Assembly: GCA_009760855.2 (NCBI GenBank)
Contig: WPIO01000006.1
Coordinates: forward strand, 7,410,001-7,452,500
Reading direction: 5' to 3'
Length of the DNA stretch: 42,500 nucleotides
Origin: Cristatella mucedo
Lineage: Eukaryota > Bryozoa > Phylactolaemata > Cristatellidae
Shown: one piece after another, positions 21,043 through 29,785 of the stretch
Position numbering within the stretch: the stretch's first letter is position 1
Layout: each line of letters opens with the position of its first letter
Program-made: the position numbers and the translations under genes
Notes under the pieces: model-generated
Database searches by the model: none
The model's input: the letters and a program-made list of their open reading frames with translations, nothing else
What the model was told of the DNA's origin: nothing

Positions 21043-21714
21043 TTAAGAATTAAAAAATGTCATTAATTGCTTTACCTCTGAATCGACAGACCAAAATCTA
21101 CCTTCCGTTTCGGTCTTAGTTAGGTCTATCACGAAATATCCAAAATGGTTTCTAGTGCAAGAGTTAACCCATTCTCTAAATTGTTTCTTATCAATATCTC
21201 TAACGTATGCATCACGGATATACTCAATGTCAGTTGTGTTTTGCTTACAGATTACTATTAAATTTACATTGTTTCTAATTTCTCTCCTAGGTATATTCGT
21301 AAAGCCTTGAGCAAGGTAGAAAATGTTTAAACCTTTATGTCTTCCTCGTGTGAAATAGTCTAATATCTTTGTCTGATCCTCAGTCATTAAATCATCAAGC
21401 ACAACTACATTCTTGCAGTTCTTATACGAGTCTACTTCTGGCATAGCATCAATCCCATTCACCCATGAGTAAGCTTTGTTTTCTTTTGCCATTGACATAA
21501 GTCCGCGATACAATTTTTGATCTAAACTTGAAGCAATAATTGTACAACTGTCATAACTAACCATTCCATAAAATATCCAATTCATTATGAGTTGTGATTT
21601 ACCTGAACCACTTGGACCTAAAACTAAAGCTCTAATTGGAACATTTGGTAGAGGTTCTGTATGACCAGTATCCACATCTTGCCCAAAATTAAACGCTCTT
21701 ACTCGAAGAGACAT
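21043..21714 (-). CDS. FtsK/HerA-type genome packaging ATPase (A32-like)
   Basis: An intact 223-codon frame. Walker A is LVLGPSGSGKSQLI (residues 30-43) and Walker B is NVVVLDDLM (about 100-108). FYLAQGFTNIPRREIRNN follows, placed like the sensor region. The size and motif spacing fit the packaging ATPases of Polintons, adintoviruses and the poxvirus A32 group, which drive DNA into preformed capsids. It is one of the few core genes with no break. The start ATG (21712-21714) follows AGTATAGGAAATG. Confidence 0.93.
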   Translation of the reverse strand: MSLRVRAFNFGQDVDTGHTEPLPNVPIRALVLGPSGSGKSQLIMNWIFYGMVSYDSCTIIASSLDQKLYRGLMSMAKENKAYSWVNGIDAMPEVDSYKNCKNVVVLDDLMTEDQTKILDYFTRGRHKGLNIFYLAQGFTNIPRREIRNNVNLIVICKQNTTDIEYIRDAYVRDIDKKQFREWVNSCTRNHFGYFVIDLTKTETEGRFWSVDSEVKQLMTFFNS

Positions 21715-21724
21715 TTCCTATACT
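21712..21724 (-). promoter_or_regulatory. Start motif of the ATPase gene
   Basis: Minus strand AGTATAGGAAATG. Divergent from the motif of the protease gene, 22 bases apart. Confidence 0.65.
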
Positions 21725-21736
21725 AAAAAAAGTTTT

Positions 21737-21751
21737 TATATTATAGAAATG
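21737..21751 (+). promoter_or_regulatory. Start motif of the zinc-ribbon/protease gene
   Basis: Reads TATATTATAGAAATG, close to consensus with an extra TAT. Confidence 0.7.
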
Positions 21752-22451
21752 GAAATTTACTGCTTGAAATGTAAGAAGCCAACAGATAGCATTCATGAGG
21801 AGTATGTTGAGATAGATAGTACAAAAGGTCTTAGAGGAATGATTAAAGCAATTTGTGTGATTTGTGAAAGTAAAAAGTCAAAGTTTGTAAAGCTTAGAAG
21901 TGTTGGTGAAGGAGTTTTGTCTCATGGGAAAAAGTTAGGTACAGGAGATTTGTCTCGTGGTAAAAAATTAGGCACTGGAGTTATAGCTCATGGTAAAAAG
22001 GTTGTTGGTGAAATGACTAAAGAAAGTATTCTTTCTGAACTAAGAAAAACTATCAACAGTTTAAAAAAAAAAGTAAAAAGTACACCACTAACTGACCTCG
22101 AAATAAATCACTATGTGAAAGAATTAGATATAGAAATTTCAGAGGTGCATTTGCAAGAGATGAATTAAGTTCTCCAGAACAAAATGATTGCCTTATTTGC
22201 AATACTGGTAAATCAGATCTAGCAATATATCACTGGGTAGCTCTTAAAAAATTGGAGATCGATGTTTTTACTTTGATTCGTTCGGTGCTCCTCCAATGCC
22301 AGAAGTGATTAATTATTTCGGTGTTACATCAAGTTTTCAGACTTTTCAACTGCAACAGTTTAATAAAACGGATTGTGGAATGAGATGCTTAATCTTCCTT
22401 AAATTAATGGAATTTGTTGATTTTGGTACAGTCATGCAATTATTAATTTGA
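21749..22451 (+). pseudogene. Zinc ribbon plus adenain-like cysteine protease, frameshifted
   Basis: Residues 1-42 form a zinc ribbon (YCLKCKK and AICVICES, Cys 5, 8, 36, 39) like DUF5679. Residues 57-88 hold three near repeats around HGKKLGTG (one has SRGKK). After a frameshift near 22135 comes an adenovirus-protease-like domain: FRGAFARDE, then YHWVAL with the catalytic His. After a second shift near 22258 come FYFDSFGAPP with the acidic residue, and LQQFNKTDCGMRC with the Gln and the nucleophile Cys. Adenain matures capsid precursors and is a hallmark of adenovirus-like elements. The frame closes at TGA 22449-22451. The fusion of ribbon and protease is read across frameshifts and could be two overlapping genes. 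Confidence 0.82.
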
Positions 22452-22470
22452 ATTAAACAAAATATTTCCA

Positions 22471-22482
22471 CTATATAGAATG
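22471..22482 (+). promoter_or_regulatory. Start motif of the 22480 gene
   Basis: Reads CTATATAGAATG. Confidence 0.7.
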
Positions 22483-23028
22483 GAAAATCAAGAAAAGAAA
22501 TTTGTAGTCCTCCAAAATTCTGCAGTTGTTATTCCTAAAGGAAAGCCTGCACACGTTCATGTTGAAGAGAAAATTTCAAAAGATTCAAAACCTTATCTTA
22601 GCGCGTGGATGTATGTAACAGAAGAATCGCTTCCTTATATTTAAAATATCCTAGATAGATCGAGTGAACAATTATATTTCAAAGCATTTGATGCTAGTGC
22701 AAGGTCAACAATTGGAATTAGATTTGATTTTGGAAAGAAACCTAGTATTATGTTTGATGAAAATAATAAACAAATTAAAGTATCTAGTCCTGCAGACGTA
22801 ATTAAGAACTTAGGAAATGATTTTAGTATAACTGAAATTCTTGATGGAAGTTATGTTTCTAAAGAATACTATAATAATGAAGCAAGATTAAATATTAGAC
22901 TAAAGATTGACCAAGTAAAAGTGTCTGGTTCTCCAAAGAGATCACTTTTTAATCCAGCAGAGTTTTTTAAAAGTATAAATATAAAAATTAGTTTTAAGTT
23001 AAATTTTTCTAGATCTTTTTCCAAGTGA
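22480..23028 (+). pseudogene. Unknown protein, one in-frame TAA
   Basis: A single frame runs from the ATG of CTATATAGAATG to TGA at 23026-23028, about 182 codons, with TAA at 22642-22644 as its only break. Alternating hydrophobic and charged residues (FVVLQNSAVVIPKGK, QLYFKAFDASARSTIGIRFD, ARLNIRLKIDQVKVSG) suggest a mostly beta protein; a single-strand DNA-binding OB fold is possible but unproven. It converges with the PLA2 gene, the two stops being 18 bases apart. Confidence 0.6.
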
Positions 23029-23046
23029 TATCAAGCATTCTATCAA

Positions 23047-23781
23047 CTATTCCACGAGCATAATTTTTATCTTATTCAGGCTAGCAGGATTACTTACTTT
23101 ATTTTTTAGAAAATCAGTAGCAAATGAATCGTTTAGAGCTCCACTGGATATAATTCCAAGTCCAAGCTTAGTTTTCGCGCTCATCACAGCTGCTACAGTC
23201 TTTGCATCTTCACGTACGTAATTTGGTTGTCTTGGATCGAGCGCAATTCTAGCAGCAGATTCAGCTAATACCAAGTCTGACAAGTTTCTTATTTCTGTTC
23301 TTTTAGGTTCGGCCATTGATCCAGTTTCGGTGTATAAACTATCATGGACTAAAGCCCCTTGATCCAAATCGTTAATGCCCTCATAGCCTTGCTGCATTCT
23401 CTGAGTAAACTTAGTTCCTGGCCCGGCATATGAGTAACGGTTAGTATTGTTGAATGATCCGCCTGGTACAAATTCAGATTTTACTCCTGAAGGAAGACGC
23501 ATATGCATTTCACGGTTTCCAGTTAGTTTTTTTATTAGATCAACAATGCCCGAGCCAACTTTTCTATTACGTTTTAGTTGTTTAAGAGAAAGATTTAATT
23601 GTAGTCCAGTGTTTTTAGATTTGCACTTTTCAATCTTGTTTAGTTGTGTTTTTGTTACAAAGATTGGAACTGTTCCTGATAGGTCTTCTCTTTTTAACCT
23701 GATTGAAATAGGTTTTTCACTCTTATGTATTAAGTTTACTTGATGTTCTGACAGGTTTAGCTTTGCCTCATTGTATTCCAT
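23047..23781 (-). CDS. Virion protein with parvovirus-type phospholipase A2 domain
   Basis: An intact 244-codon frame. Residues 118-122 read YAGPG (the calcium-binding loop, YxGPG) and 146-150 read HDSLY (catalytic HD with the following Tyr), the signature of parvovirus VP1 PLA2 domains, which open endosomal membranes. The N-terminal 75 residues (PISIRLKREDLSGTVPIFVT, LQLNLSLKQLKRN) resemble the core-protein-like segment linked to PLA2 or Gly-rich tails in Polintons and adintoviruses. The start follows AGTATAGAAATG. Inferred role: membrane breach during entry. Intact, unlike most neighbours. Confidence 0.85.
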   Translation of the reverse strand: MEYNEAKLNLSEHQVNLIHKSEKPISIRLKREDLSGTVPIFVTKTQLNKIEKCKSKNTGLQLNLSLKQLKRNRKVGSGIVDLIKKLTGNREMHMRLPSGVKSEFVPGGSFNNTNRYSYAGPGTKFTQRMQQGYEGINDLDQGALVHDSLYTETGSMAEPKRTEIRNLSDLVLAESAARIALDPRQPNYVREDAKTVAAVMSAKTKLGLGIISSGALNDSFATDFLKNKVSNPASLNKIKIMLVE

Positions 23782-23791
23782 TTCTATACTA
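23779..23791 (-). promoter_or_regulatory. Start motif of the PLA2 gene
   Basis: Minus strand AGTATAGAAATG, one base from consensus in the TATA part. Confidence 0.7.
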
Positions 23792-23836
23792 ATTAATTTT
23801 TATTTAAAGGCGAATAAAACTATTATATATTAAGAT

Positions 23837-24331
23837 ATGAATCGTGATGAAGCTTTTATAAACCGAGTTATGGAATTGCTTCATTATGAACCGGATACTG
23901 GAAAAATCTTCTGGAAGGTAGGTAGAAGAGGCATTGTTAGGGCAGGCGCAGAAGCCGGAACAGTAAATAACACTGGGTATATAAGAATAAAAATTGATGG
24001 GAAACACTATCAGGCGCATAGATTGGTGTGGTTGATAGTAACAGGCAAAATGCCAGTACAGGGAATTGACCATAAAGATAATAATAGACAAAATAATTGT
24101 TTTAGAAATTTGCGAGAGGCATCTTTTTTAGAAAATCAAAGAAACAAAGTAATACGTAAAGACAACACTTCTGGCTTTGTTGGAGTTAGTTTTAACAAAG
24201 CAAGTAATAAATGGCAATCATGTATATGTATAGACAAACATAAATATTATTTAGGCCTGTTCGACAACCCTGCCGCGGCTGCTGAAGTACGCGATAATAC
24301 AGTAATACGCCTTCATTTGCAATTCGCGTGA
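23837..24331 (+). CDS. Free-standing HNH endonuclease with AP2-like DNA-binding domain
   Basis: A 164-codon frame. HRLVWLIVTGKMPVQGIDHK with DNNRQNNCFRNLRE (residues 61-93) is the HNH_3-type core, and TSGFVGVSFNKASNKWQSCI with KYYLGLFDNPAAAA (111-150) is an AP2-like DNA-binding domain. This pairing is typical of phage and giant-virus selfish endonucleases. The last residues look altered: IRLHLQFA then TGA, where the family commonly continues with a few residues. The start context (ATATTAAGATATG) departs from the element's motif, and its base composition is less AT-rich than its neighbours, both fitting later arrival. Confidence 0.85.
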   Translation: MNRDEAFINRVMELLHYEPDTGKIFWKVGRRGIVRAGAEAGTVNNTGYIRIKIDGKHYQAHRLVWLIVTGKMPVQGIDHKDNNRQNNCFRNLREASFLENQRNKVIRKDNTSGFVGVSFNKASNKWQSCICIDKHKYYLGLFDNPAAAAEVRDNTVIRLHLQFA

Positions 24332-24387
24332 TTAAATTTTACTTCTTCTCTAACAGAAGATTACAAAAAAGTTCGCTATACATATTT

Positions 24388-25470
24388 TTAATTTCGACAT
24401 CTGGATTTTAATTCATCTCTTAGTTTTAGTACTTCTCTATGTATTTCTTCTTGTGATTTACCTTGCGCAAAAAGATTAGCTAGTCACATCGCACTTTCAC
24501 TTTTATAATCGCAGTGCTTTTCCCCTCCAATTGTACTACTTTCTATTTTTTTTATATCTCTTTTTAACTCATCCGAATAGCTTACTCCAGAAACCTCAAC
24601 TAACTGTTTTTCAGTTTTCAAATAATCTAATCTGTTTTTCACCTCGCTATTCTGCACTTTGTCACTCAAATCAATATCATTGTTTCTATCAAGTAATTAT
24701 ATCCTATTTTTTATGTCTGTAATTGCATTCTTTAGTCTTTCACTTTGTAAACTCAAAGCACTCATTCGTTCTTCATGGGTATTCATTGGTGGTGCTTTAG
24801 CAGTATACATTGTTGTATCAATAATCTTCTTAATCAATCCTGCAACAGTTACAGCTATGGAAACTCCTAAACCAACAGCTCCAATGATAGAAGCTATGCT
24901 TGCTATGATTGCTGGAATTGCAGGCAAAAATCCTCCCGATTTTACTTCAAGAAAGTTCTTACTCCAAGCTTTTGTATCTAGTTGTGAAGCATCCCAAGAT
25001 ATTTCCTCTCCGAATGTCTCTGAAAGAAATTTACTAGGATCTAAGTATCAATCAGATTTAGCTTTTTTCTGCTTCTAGCAAAATCTCGTTTATGTAATAG
25101 CCCAACCTCTAATGGATGCCGCCATTTTTGACAGTCCTTTTTTATCTGAAATTGTTTTCCAAAAGACATTGCCATACTTTCCTGAAGCAATATCATCTAC
25201 AATCTCTTTTATGAATAAACCAAGATCTACAATTCCTGTTATTCCTGATAGAAATCCGCCAAGTGCTTTTGTTGCAGTTCCAATTACTTTGAATGACTGC
25301 AAAACTTTTGGAACAATTGTTGCAATCCTATTTGAGGCTCTCAGACTTAGCTTTACTGCAATCTTTGGAGCTACTTTTATTATCGCTTTTGAACCTAGAT
25401 CAGTTGCAGTTGTTGTTCCTGATAATACTTCTTTTGTTGCATCTAAGCCAGATTTTAAATTGTATTTAAT
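24388..25470 (-). pseudogene. Predicted membrane protein, five in-frame stops and no frameshift
   Basis: All open pieces (24484-24669, 24697-24927, 25090-25302 and upstream) share one frame, giving about 360 codons. Stops are TAA 25090-25092, TAG 25075-25077, TGA 25048-25050, TAA 24697-24699 and TGA 24484-24486. Hydrophobic stretches are ATKALGGFLSGITGIVDLGL and, longer, AIIASIASIIGAVGLGVSIA with the residues after it; the C-terminal third is a charged coiled coil. The predicted start reads ATT (25468-25470) behind TATATACGAAAAAA, divergent from fibre 2. Gly/Ala-rich hydrophobic helices suggest a membrane or capsid-internal protein; no family recognised. Confidence 0.6.
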
Positions 25471-25478
25471 TTTTTTCG

Positions 25479-25492
25479 TATATATAAGAATG
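25479..25492 (+). promoter_or_regulatory. Start motif of fibre 2, shared divergent TATATA
   Basis: Reads TATATATAAGAATG. The palindromic TATATA may also serve the divergent membrane-protein gene. Confidence 0.7.
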
Positions 25493-26347
25493 GATAATAT
25501 TAGTAAGATTAATGGTAATGTTTTTAGTGACCTTGATGCTAATGGAAATGGTATTACAAACCTTGGTCTTCCAGTAAATGATGGAGATGCAATAAGATTA
25601 GATTATGCTCTCAATTCAGACTTCTTTAATACTGTAGCAACTAATGTTTCAGGAGAAATAGCTCCTGTTTCTAACTTATCTGAATTACTTCCAAAGAATA
25701 GCGCAAAAATGTTATCCCAGTTGAACTGTAAAAATGTTACTGGTATATCTGGAAGATCTTCTGACGGAACTGTCTATCAAGATTCAAAACCTTACAAAGT
25801 AATAAACTATGGATTGCTAAAAAGTATGACTTAAGTTTTTAATGGCAACTCTAATAATACTCTTGATCTAGGATCAAACAGAATTAGCTCTTTAAAAAAT
25901 TCAGATGTTGTAACAAAGCAATCTGTTGATTCTTATAAATGTGCTACTTTGTACTTAAGACTTACTGGTTTTAAAAATGCTTTAACTATTGTTCCGTTAA
26001 ACATATTTAATATTAATGTAAATGGAACAGGAACAGAAAGTTCTACATTAAAAGCAACTCCTGCAGATATTGCAATTTTTAATCTGCAAGGAAATATAAT
26101 TGGCTATTCAACACCTTATAAAACTTTTTTCGCTGGCTCAGTAGCAAACTTTCAGACAGTATCCAATATTCTCTGGTGTTCTAGTACTACGGGAACGTTT
26201 TCAAAGTTAACTAGTGACAACACTTATGGTGTATCTGGTACTCTTCTTTTAGCTATTAACCTTGATGGGACATGCATTTATATGATAGATCATTTAAGAG
26301 TTGCAAGTAATGTTACATATATTTATTTTATTATTACTATTGTATAG
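25490..26347 (+). pseudogene. Phage-tail-fibre-like protein (fibre 2), one in-frame TAA
   Basis: One frame of 285 codons with TAA at 25832-25834. The N-terminus reads KINGNVFSDLDANGNGITNL then PVNDGDAI, very like fibre 1 at 15157, followed after the stop by TLDLGSNRISSLKNSDVVTK, another fibre repeat. The C-terminal 130 residues are beta-rich and unlike the other fibres. The TAG stop at 26345-26347 lies inside the start motif of fibre 3. Confidence 0.75.
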
Positions 26348-26351
26348 AATG
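26341..26351 (+). promoter_or_regulatory. Start motif of fibre 3, overlapping the fibre 2 stop
   Basis: Reads TGTATAGAATG; the TAG is the stop of the gene before it. Confidence 0.65.
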
Positions 26352-27227
26352 TCGCTTGGATATCGTAGAAAAGGATCTAGCCAAAAAAATTACATTCGTA
26401 AGACTGGAGATATTATGAATGGGTCTTTAAATATGAATCAAAATCTAATAAAAAATCTTGGAGATCCTGTTTACTCTACAGATGCTGTAAACAGAAAGTA
26501 TATTGATACAAACTTTGTCACAAAAGTATCTAGAGGAACTACTGCAGATGGTGATCTTGATATGAATAATCATAGAGTGATAGATCTTGATAATTCTATT
26601 AATCCAAGTGATGCTGCTACAAAAGATTATGCAGATACTAAAATATCAAAAACTGGTGGGTATGTTAATGGAAATTTAATTGTAAAATTAACTGGAACAT
26701 TAACTATTACTAATACAGCAATGCCATTACGTGATAACAATGTTGCAACTGTTGCATATATGGATGCTATTTTTGTAAAATATAATAATCAAATAATGAG
26801 CGGACCTTTAGATATGAATAATTTCCCAATAATTATACAAGAAGATCCTGTAAATCCAAATGATGGAGTAAATCTTGGCTATCTAAGAAAAGTAAATGGA
26901 AATGTTACAACTGCAAATTTAAAAGGAACTATGGATGGTTCACTAACTACAGAAGTATATGGAAAATCATTTATTGGTAGATGGATTGTTAACACTAACA
27001 TTACGATCCCTAGCGGTATTTTTGTTCTTGCGGTAACATATGAAGTTTCTGGAATAACAAAAGTACTTATGCCTATACCTTTATCACTAACAACGCAAGC
27101 TGATCAGTTGTATGGTGGCTATATGTTAGATGCTAATAAAATAATAGTTCCCACTTCTACTTTTATATCTGGATCAGGTTTGATAGATAAAGAAATAAAT
27201 GTTACACTTTATATAGCAGTAACATAA
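26349..27227 (+). CDS. Phage-tail-fibre-like protein (fibre 3), intact
   Basis: An intact 292-codon frame. It has at least three repeats: GSLNMNQNLIKNLGDPVYST with DAVNRKYIDTNF, DGDLDMNNHRVIDLDNSINP with SDAATKDYADTKI, and GPLDMNNFPIIIQEDPVNPN. The pattern is xLDMNxxxIxxLxxPVxxxDAVxxxYxDxxF. The last 100 residues form a different, beta-rich tip (SFIGRWIVNTNITIPSGIFV). It starts one base after the fibre 2 stop; its own TAA shares a base with the next ATG. Confidence 0.8.
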   Translation: MSLGYRRKGSSQKNYIRKTGDIMNGSLNMNQNLIKNLGDPVYSTDAVNRKYIDTNFVTKVSRGTTADGDLDMNNHRVIDLDNSINPSDAATKDYADTKISKTGGYVNGNLIVKLTGTLTITNTAMPLRDNNVATVAYMDAIFVKYNNQIMSGPLDMNNFPIIIQEDPVNPNDGVNLGYLRKVNGNVTTANLKGTMDGSLTTEVYGKSFIGRWIVNTNITIPSGIFVLAVTYEVSGITKVLMPIPLSLTTQADQLYGGYMLDANKIIVPTSTFISGSGLIDKEINVTLYIAVT

Positions 27228-28320
27228 TGCTTAGCAGAAAAAATTTACAAATGACTGGAACATTGGATATGGAAACAGAATATTAAATATTGGAAGCAAT
27301 ATAGACTCATTAGAAGCTGTTGGAAAATTATTTGCTGATAACAACTATGTAAGAAAAGATTCAGATCAAGTAAGAAGAGGAGACATATCCACAAGCTCAA
27401 AAAAATATGTTAATGTACTACCTCCGATAAAAGATAATGATATTGCAACAAAAGAGTACATTGATACTAAAGCAGATTTTACAGTAAATGGCGATTTAAC
27501 AGTAGATAATCTTCGCGTAGAAGATATATTAACTTCAGAGCATAGCACGCTAAATTTAAATTTTACATATTTAAGAAAAATAAATCCTATTCCTAATATA
27601 CCAATTGCTGGTGGTTCTTTGACTTAAAAAAAATAGAAAATCTGTCAACTATTAATGATGGTATATACAATGATAACTATTACTTGAGTAAGGTAAGTGA
27701 TCTATCAAGAAAAAAACTTACTTTCACAAAGTTAACATTTGAGTTAGAGGCTATTTATAAAGCTTGTGTTGTTAATAATTTTAGATCATTTGGCTTTACA
27801 AGCATGAGTTTTGATAATTATGTTCCAACATTAAATCTAATAGAAAAAAAGTAAGTCAAAGATCAGTTATATTAAAAGATGATAATTTAACAAGAGTAAA
27901 CTATTCTGTTGCTGAAGTAAAATTCTATATGACATTAGAAAATATAGGCAAATCTATAGTTAGAGGATACAAACACAAACTTTACTCATCAAATTTCTTT
28001 GTTTCTAATTTTCCTAATATACCTTATTATGGCATTGGAGATAATTATATGTTATTATTAAGCGAATATATAACACAGTTTGATGTAACTGATCGTGGTG
28101 AATATAGCTTTATAACTGTAAATATTATTATTCCTATTTTAAACTATAATAATCTTGTTACTCCATCTAATTTAGATGTTATTGAGTTTGATATAGTTAG
28201 CGATATTATATATAATACTCAAAATTTAATTAAATATAGCCCTACTACTAGTAATACCGATGCTGTTCCTACTCTTTCTACTATTCCTACTTTTCCTACA
28301 GATGGAATAAATTATTTTAG
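27227..28320 (+). pseudogene. Phage-tail-fibre-like protein (fibre 4), frameshifted
   Basis: ATG at 27227-27229 overlaps the fibre 3 stop. Fibre repeats are visible across a frameshift near 27275: LNIGSNIDSLEAVGKLFADN with NYVRKD, and KYVNVLPPIKDNDIATKEYI. A further shift near 27626 and a stop near 27862 separate a long beta-rich downstream part (open from 27929: GDNYMLLLSEYITQFDVTDR and on), probably the tip. The frame continues past 28320 but there it runs over the convergent gene at 28312-28685, so the original end is placed near 28320. Confidence 0.6.
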
Positions 28321-28685
28321 AATAGCAGATATTGAAACTTTCCAATCTAGATTTTCTTTAATAAGCTCTGTTGGTATGCTATATTCTTTTCCTGTTAATT
28401 GTTTTGCTAACTCTATTTTTTTAGAGTATGCTTCTAATTTAAGACTATTTATTTTATTTATTTTCAAATCTTTAAGAAACTCTGAAAAGATTGATCCATC
28501 TCTAACTTTTGTAAATATATATGCCATTTCTCTCTTAAAGCTTTGTACTCTAAAACTAATTTTATTGCTTCTAATAATGTACTCCTAATATCTTCAATTC
28601 TTCCCAAGGAATATGAACAAATTTTTATAGTCTGTTGTCCTTGTGAAACTGTTAGACAATCTTTACTTCTAGTTTCTACATTCAT
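28312..28685 (-). pseudogene. Small helical protein, frameshifted
   Basis: Two overlapping open pieces (28464-28685 and 28312-28527) differ by one frame and share a short overlap (SFQSFLK against SEFLKDLK), so one gene of about 124 codons has a frameshift near 28475. It is rich in Lys, Glu and Leu and probably coiled coil. The ATG lies in TATATAGAAATG. No family recognised. Confidence 0.6.
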
Positions 28686-28695
28686 TTCTATATAA
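28683..28695 (-). promoter_or_regulatory. Start motif of the 28685 gene
   Basis: Minus strand ATTTATATAGAAATG: perfect consensus. Confidence 0.75.
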
Positions 28696-28704
28696 ATAAA
28701 CTAT

Positions 28705-29250
28705 TTACAGTGTGGTTGTTGGAATTGTATCAGAAACTGGTACATTCGGATCTGCAACGACTGCTGGTTCGACAACTGCTGGAGCAGCTATAGCAGCAAG
28801 TGTTGCCTTTTGTCTAGAACTTGTTCCATCAGTGATATCAGGTAGAATTGCATAACATTCATCCTTAACAATTCCAGAGATATCTGGTTTCAATCCTGCA
28901 ACACCTGAGATAACTGTTGAAAGTGTTGGTAACTGACTAGCAATCCATGTTATATATCCAGAGATTTCTTCAGGTGTATCAAGAAGAGTATCAACTTTAG
29001 ATCTAACTGATGCTTCAAGATCACTTGTTACACTTGCCATTCCAGAAGCGATTACTTTTTGTGCTTCAATGTCACATTCATCAATATAAAACTTTTTTAC
29101 AGATGTATCTGTCATAATTGAGATATCTGAGTCGAGTGTCTGTTGATCATAAGCAGTCATTCTAGACTTTACAAGATAGTCAACATATGCTTTCAGCAGA
29201 GTTGCAGATGTAGCAAGATTGGGATCAGATACTTCAGTTGCTGTCGACAT
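28705..29250 (-). CDS. Unknown acidic protein with Ala/Val/Pro tail
   Basis: An intact 181-codon frame ending at TAA. The body is helical (LLKAYVDYLVKSRM, SVKKFYIDECDIEAQKVIAS, LEASVRSKVDTLLDTPEEIS). The last 35 residues are low-complexity Ala/Val/Pro/Thr. It starts in ATAGGAAATG. It has no hydrophobic segment long enough for a clear membrane helix. I do not recognise it; its intact frame beside broken genes makes it a real gene. Confidence 0.65.
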   Translation of the reverse strand: MSTATEVSDPNLATSATLLKAYVDYLVKSRMTAYDQQTLDSDISIMTDTSVKKFYIDECDIEAQKVIASGMASVTSDLEASVRSKVDTLLDTPEEISGYITWIASQLPTLSTVISGVAGLKPDISGIVKDECYAILPDITDGTSSRQKATLAAIAAPAVVEPAVVADPNVPVSDTIPTTTL

Positions 29251-29282
29251 TTCCTATGTTATTATAAAAAAATACAAAACAT

Positions 29283-29453
29283 CTAATTCTTTATTAACTC
29301 TCTTGCTTCAATTTTAAGTTCCTCATATTTATCTTCATGGGTACACATTTCAAATATAATTTTAATAAGTTCAACAGTTAATTTTAATTTTCTACCTTGA
29401 CTAATATCTTGAATTGTATTACTAATTTTATAATTTGTTATTTTTGGATCCAT
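29283..29453 (-). CDS. Small charged protein, 56 residues
   Basis: I chose the ATG at 29451-29453 because it sits in AGTATATATGG, matching the element's start motif, rather than the upstream ATG at 29474. The protein (MDPKITNYKISNTIQDISQG then KLTVELIKIIFEMC) is helical and ends at TAG. Function unknown. Confidence 0.5.
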   Translation of the reverse strand: MDPKITNYKISNTIQDISQGRKLKLTVELIKIIFEMCTHEDKYEELKIEARELIKN

Positions 29454-29507
29454 ATATACTATGAAGAAAAGCATTTAATTCAAAAATAATTAATTAATTT
29501 ATACGCC

Positions 29508-29764
29508 CTATTTAGTTTTTGGAGTTTTTGATTTCTTTTTTGCTTCTACTAGCATTTCATTTATTTTACTTCATCATCCCATTAGTTTATCACAGGTATC
29601 GCAAATCTCAACAAGAACGGCAGTGTACGAGCTATCCAAGTCTGGAATAAGTTTATAAAGTGAATGCTTAACAAATTCTCTGATCTACTCTCTAACTTTT
29701 GTAGACAAATTTTAAAAGCCATATCTCTTGATTGTTCGCAACTCATAATTCTAGAAACATCCAT
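29508..29764 (-). pseudogene. Small helical protein, frameshifted, with two adjacent TGA
   Basis: It starts at ATG 29762-29764 in TATATAGAATG. The first 27 codons (MDVSRIMSCEQSRDMAFKIC) are followed by a frameshift near 29685, two consecutive TGA near 29573-29578, and a basic tail ending KTPKTK and TAG at 29508-29510. The frame after the shift is plausible coding (helical, acidic and Cys-containing), so a real gene decayed here. Function unknown. Confidence 0.5.
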
Positions 29765-29785
29765 TCTATATAAATATAAAAATGT

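Noticed and set aside
23837-24331. HNH gene as bacterial contamination
   Set aside because: It is embedded between provirus genes with no assembly seam visible, and such genes are known in eukaryotic viruses.
25112-25486. The plus-strand open frame upstream of fibre 2
   Set aside because: The start motif at 25479-25492 fixes the fibre start at 25490. The upstream part is antisense to a membrane-protein gene whose translation is clearly better.
28320-28588. Extension of the fibre 4 frame to 28588
   Set aside because: It becomes a Leu/Ile run antisense to the convergent gene at 28312-28685, which has its own perfect start motif.
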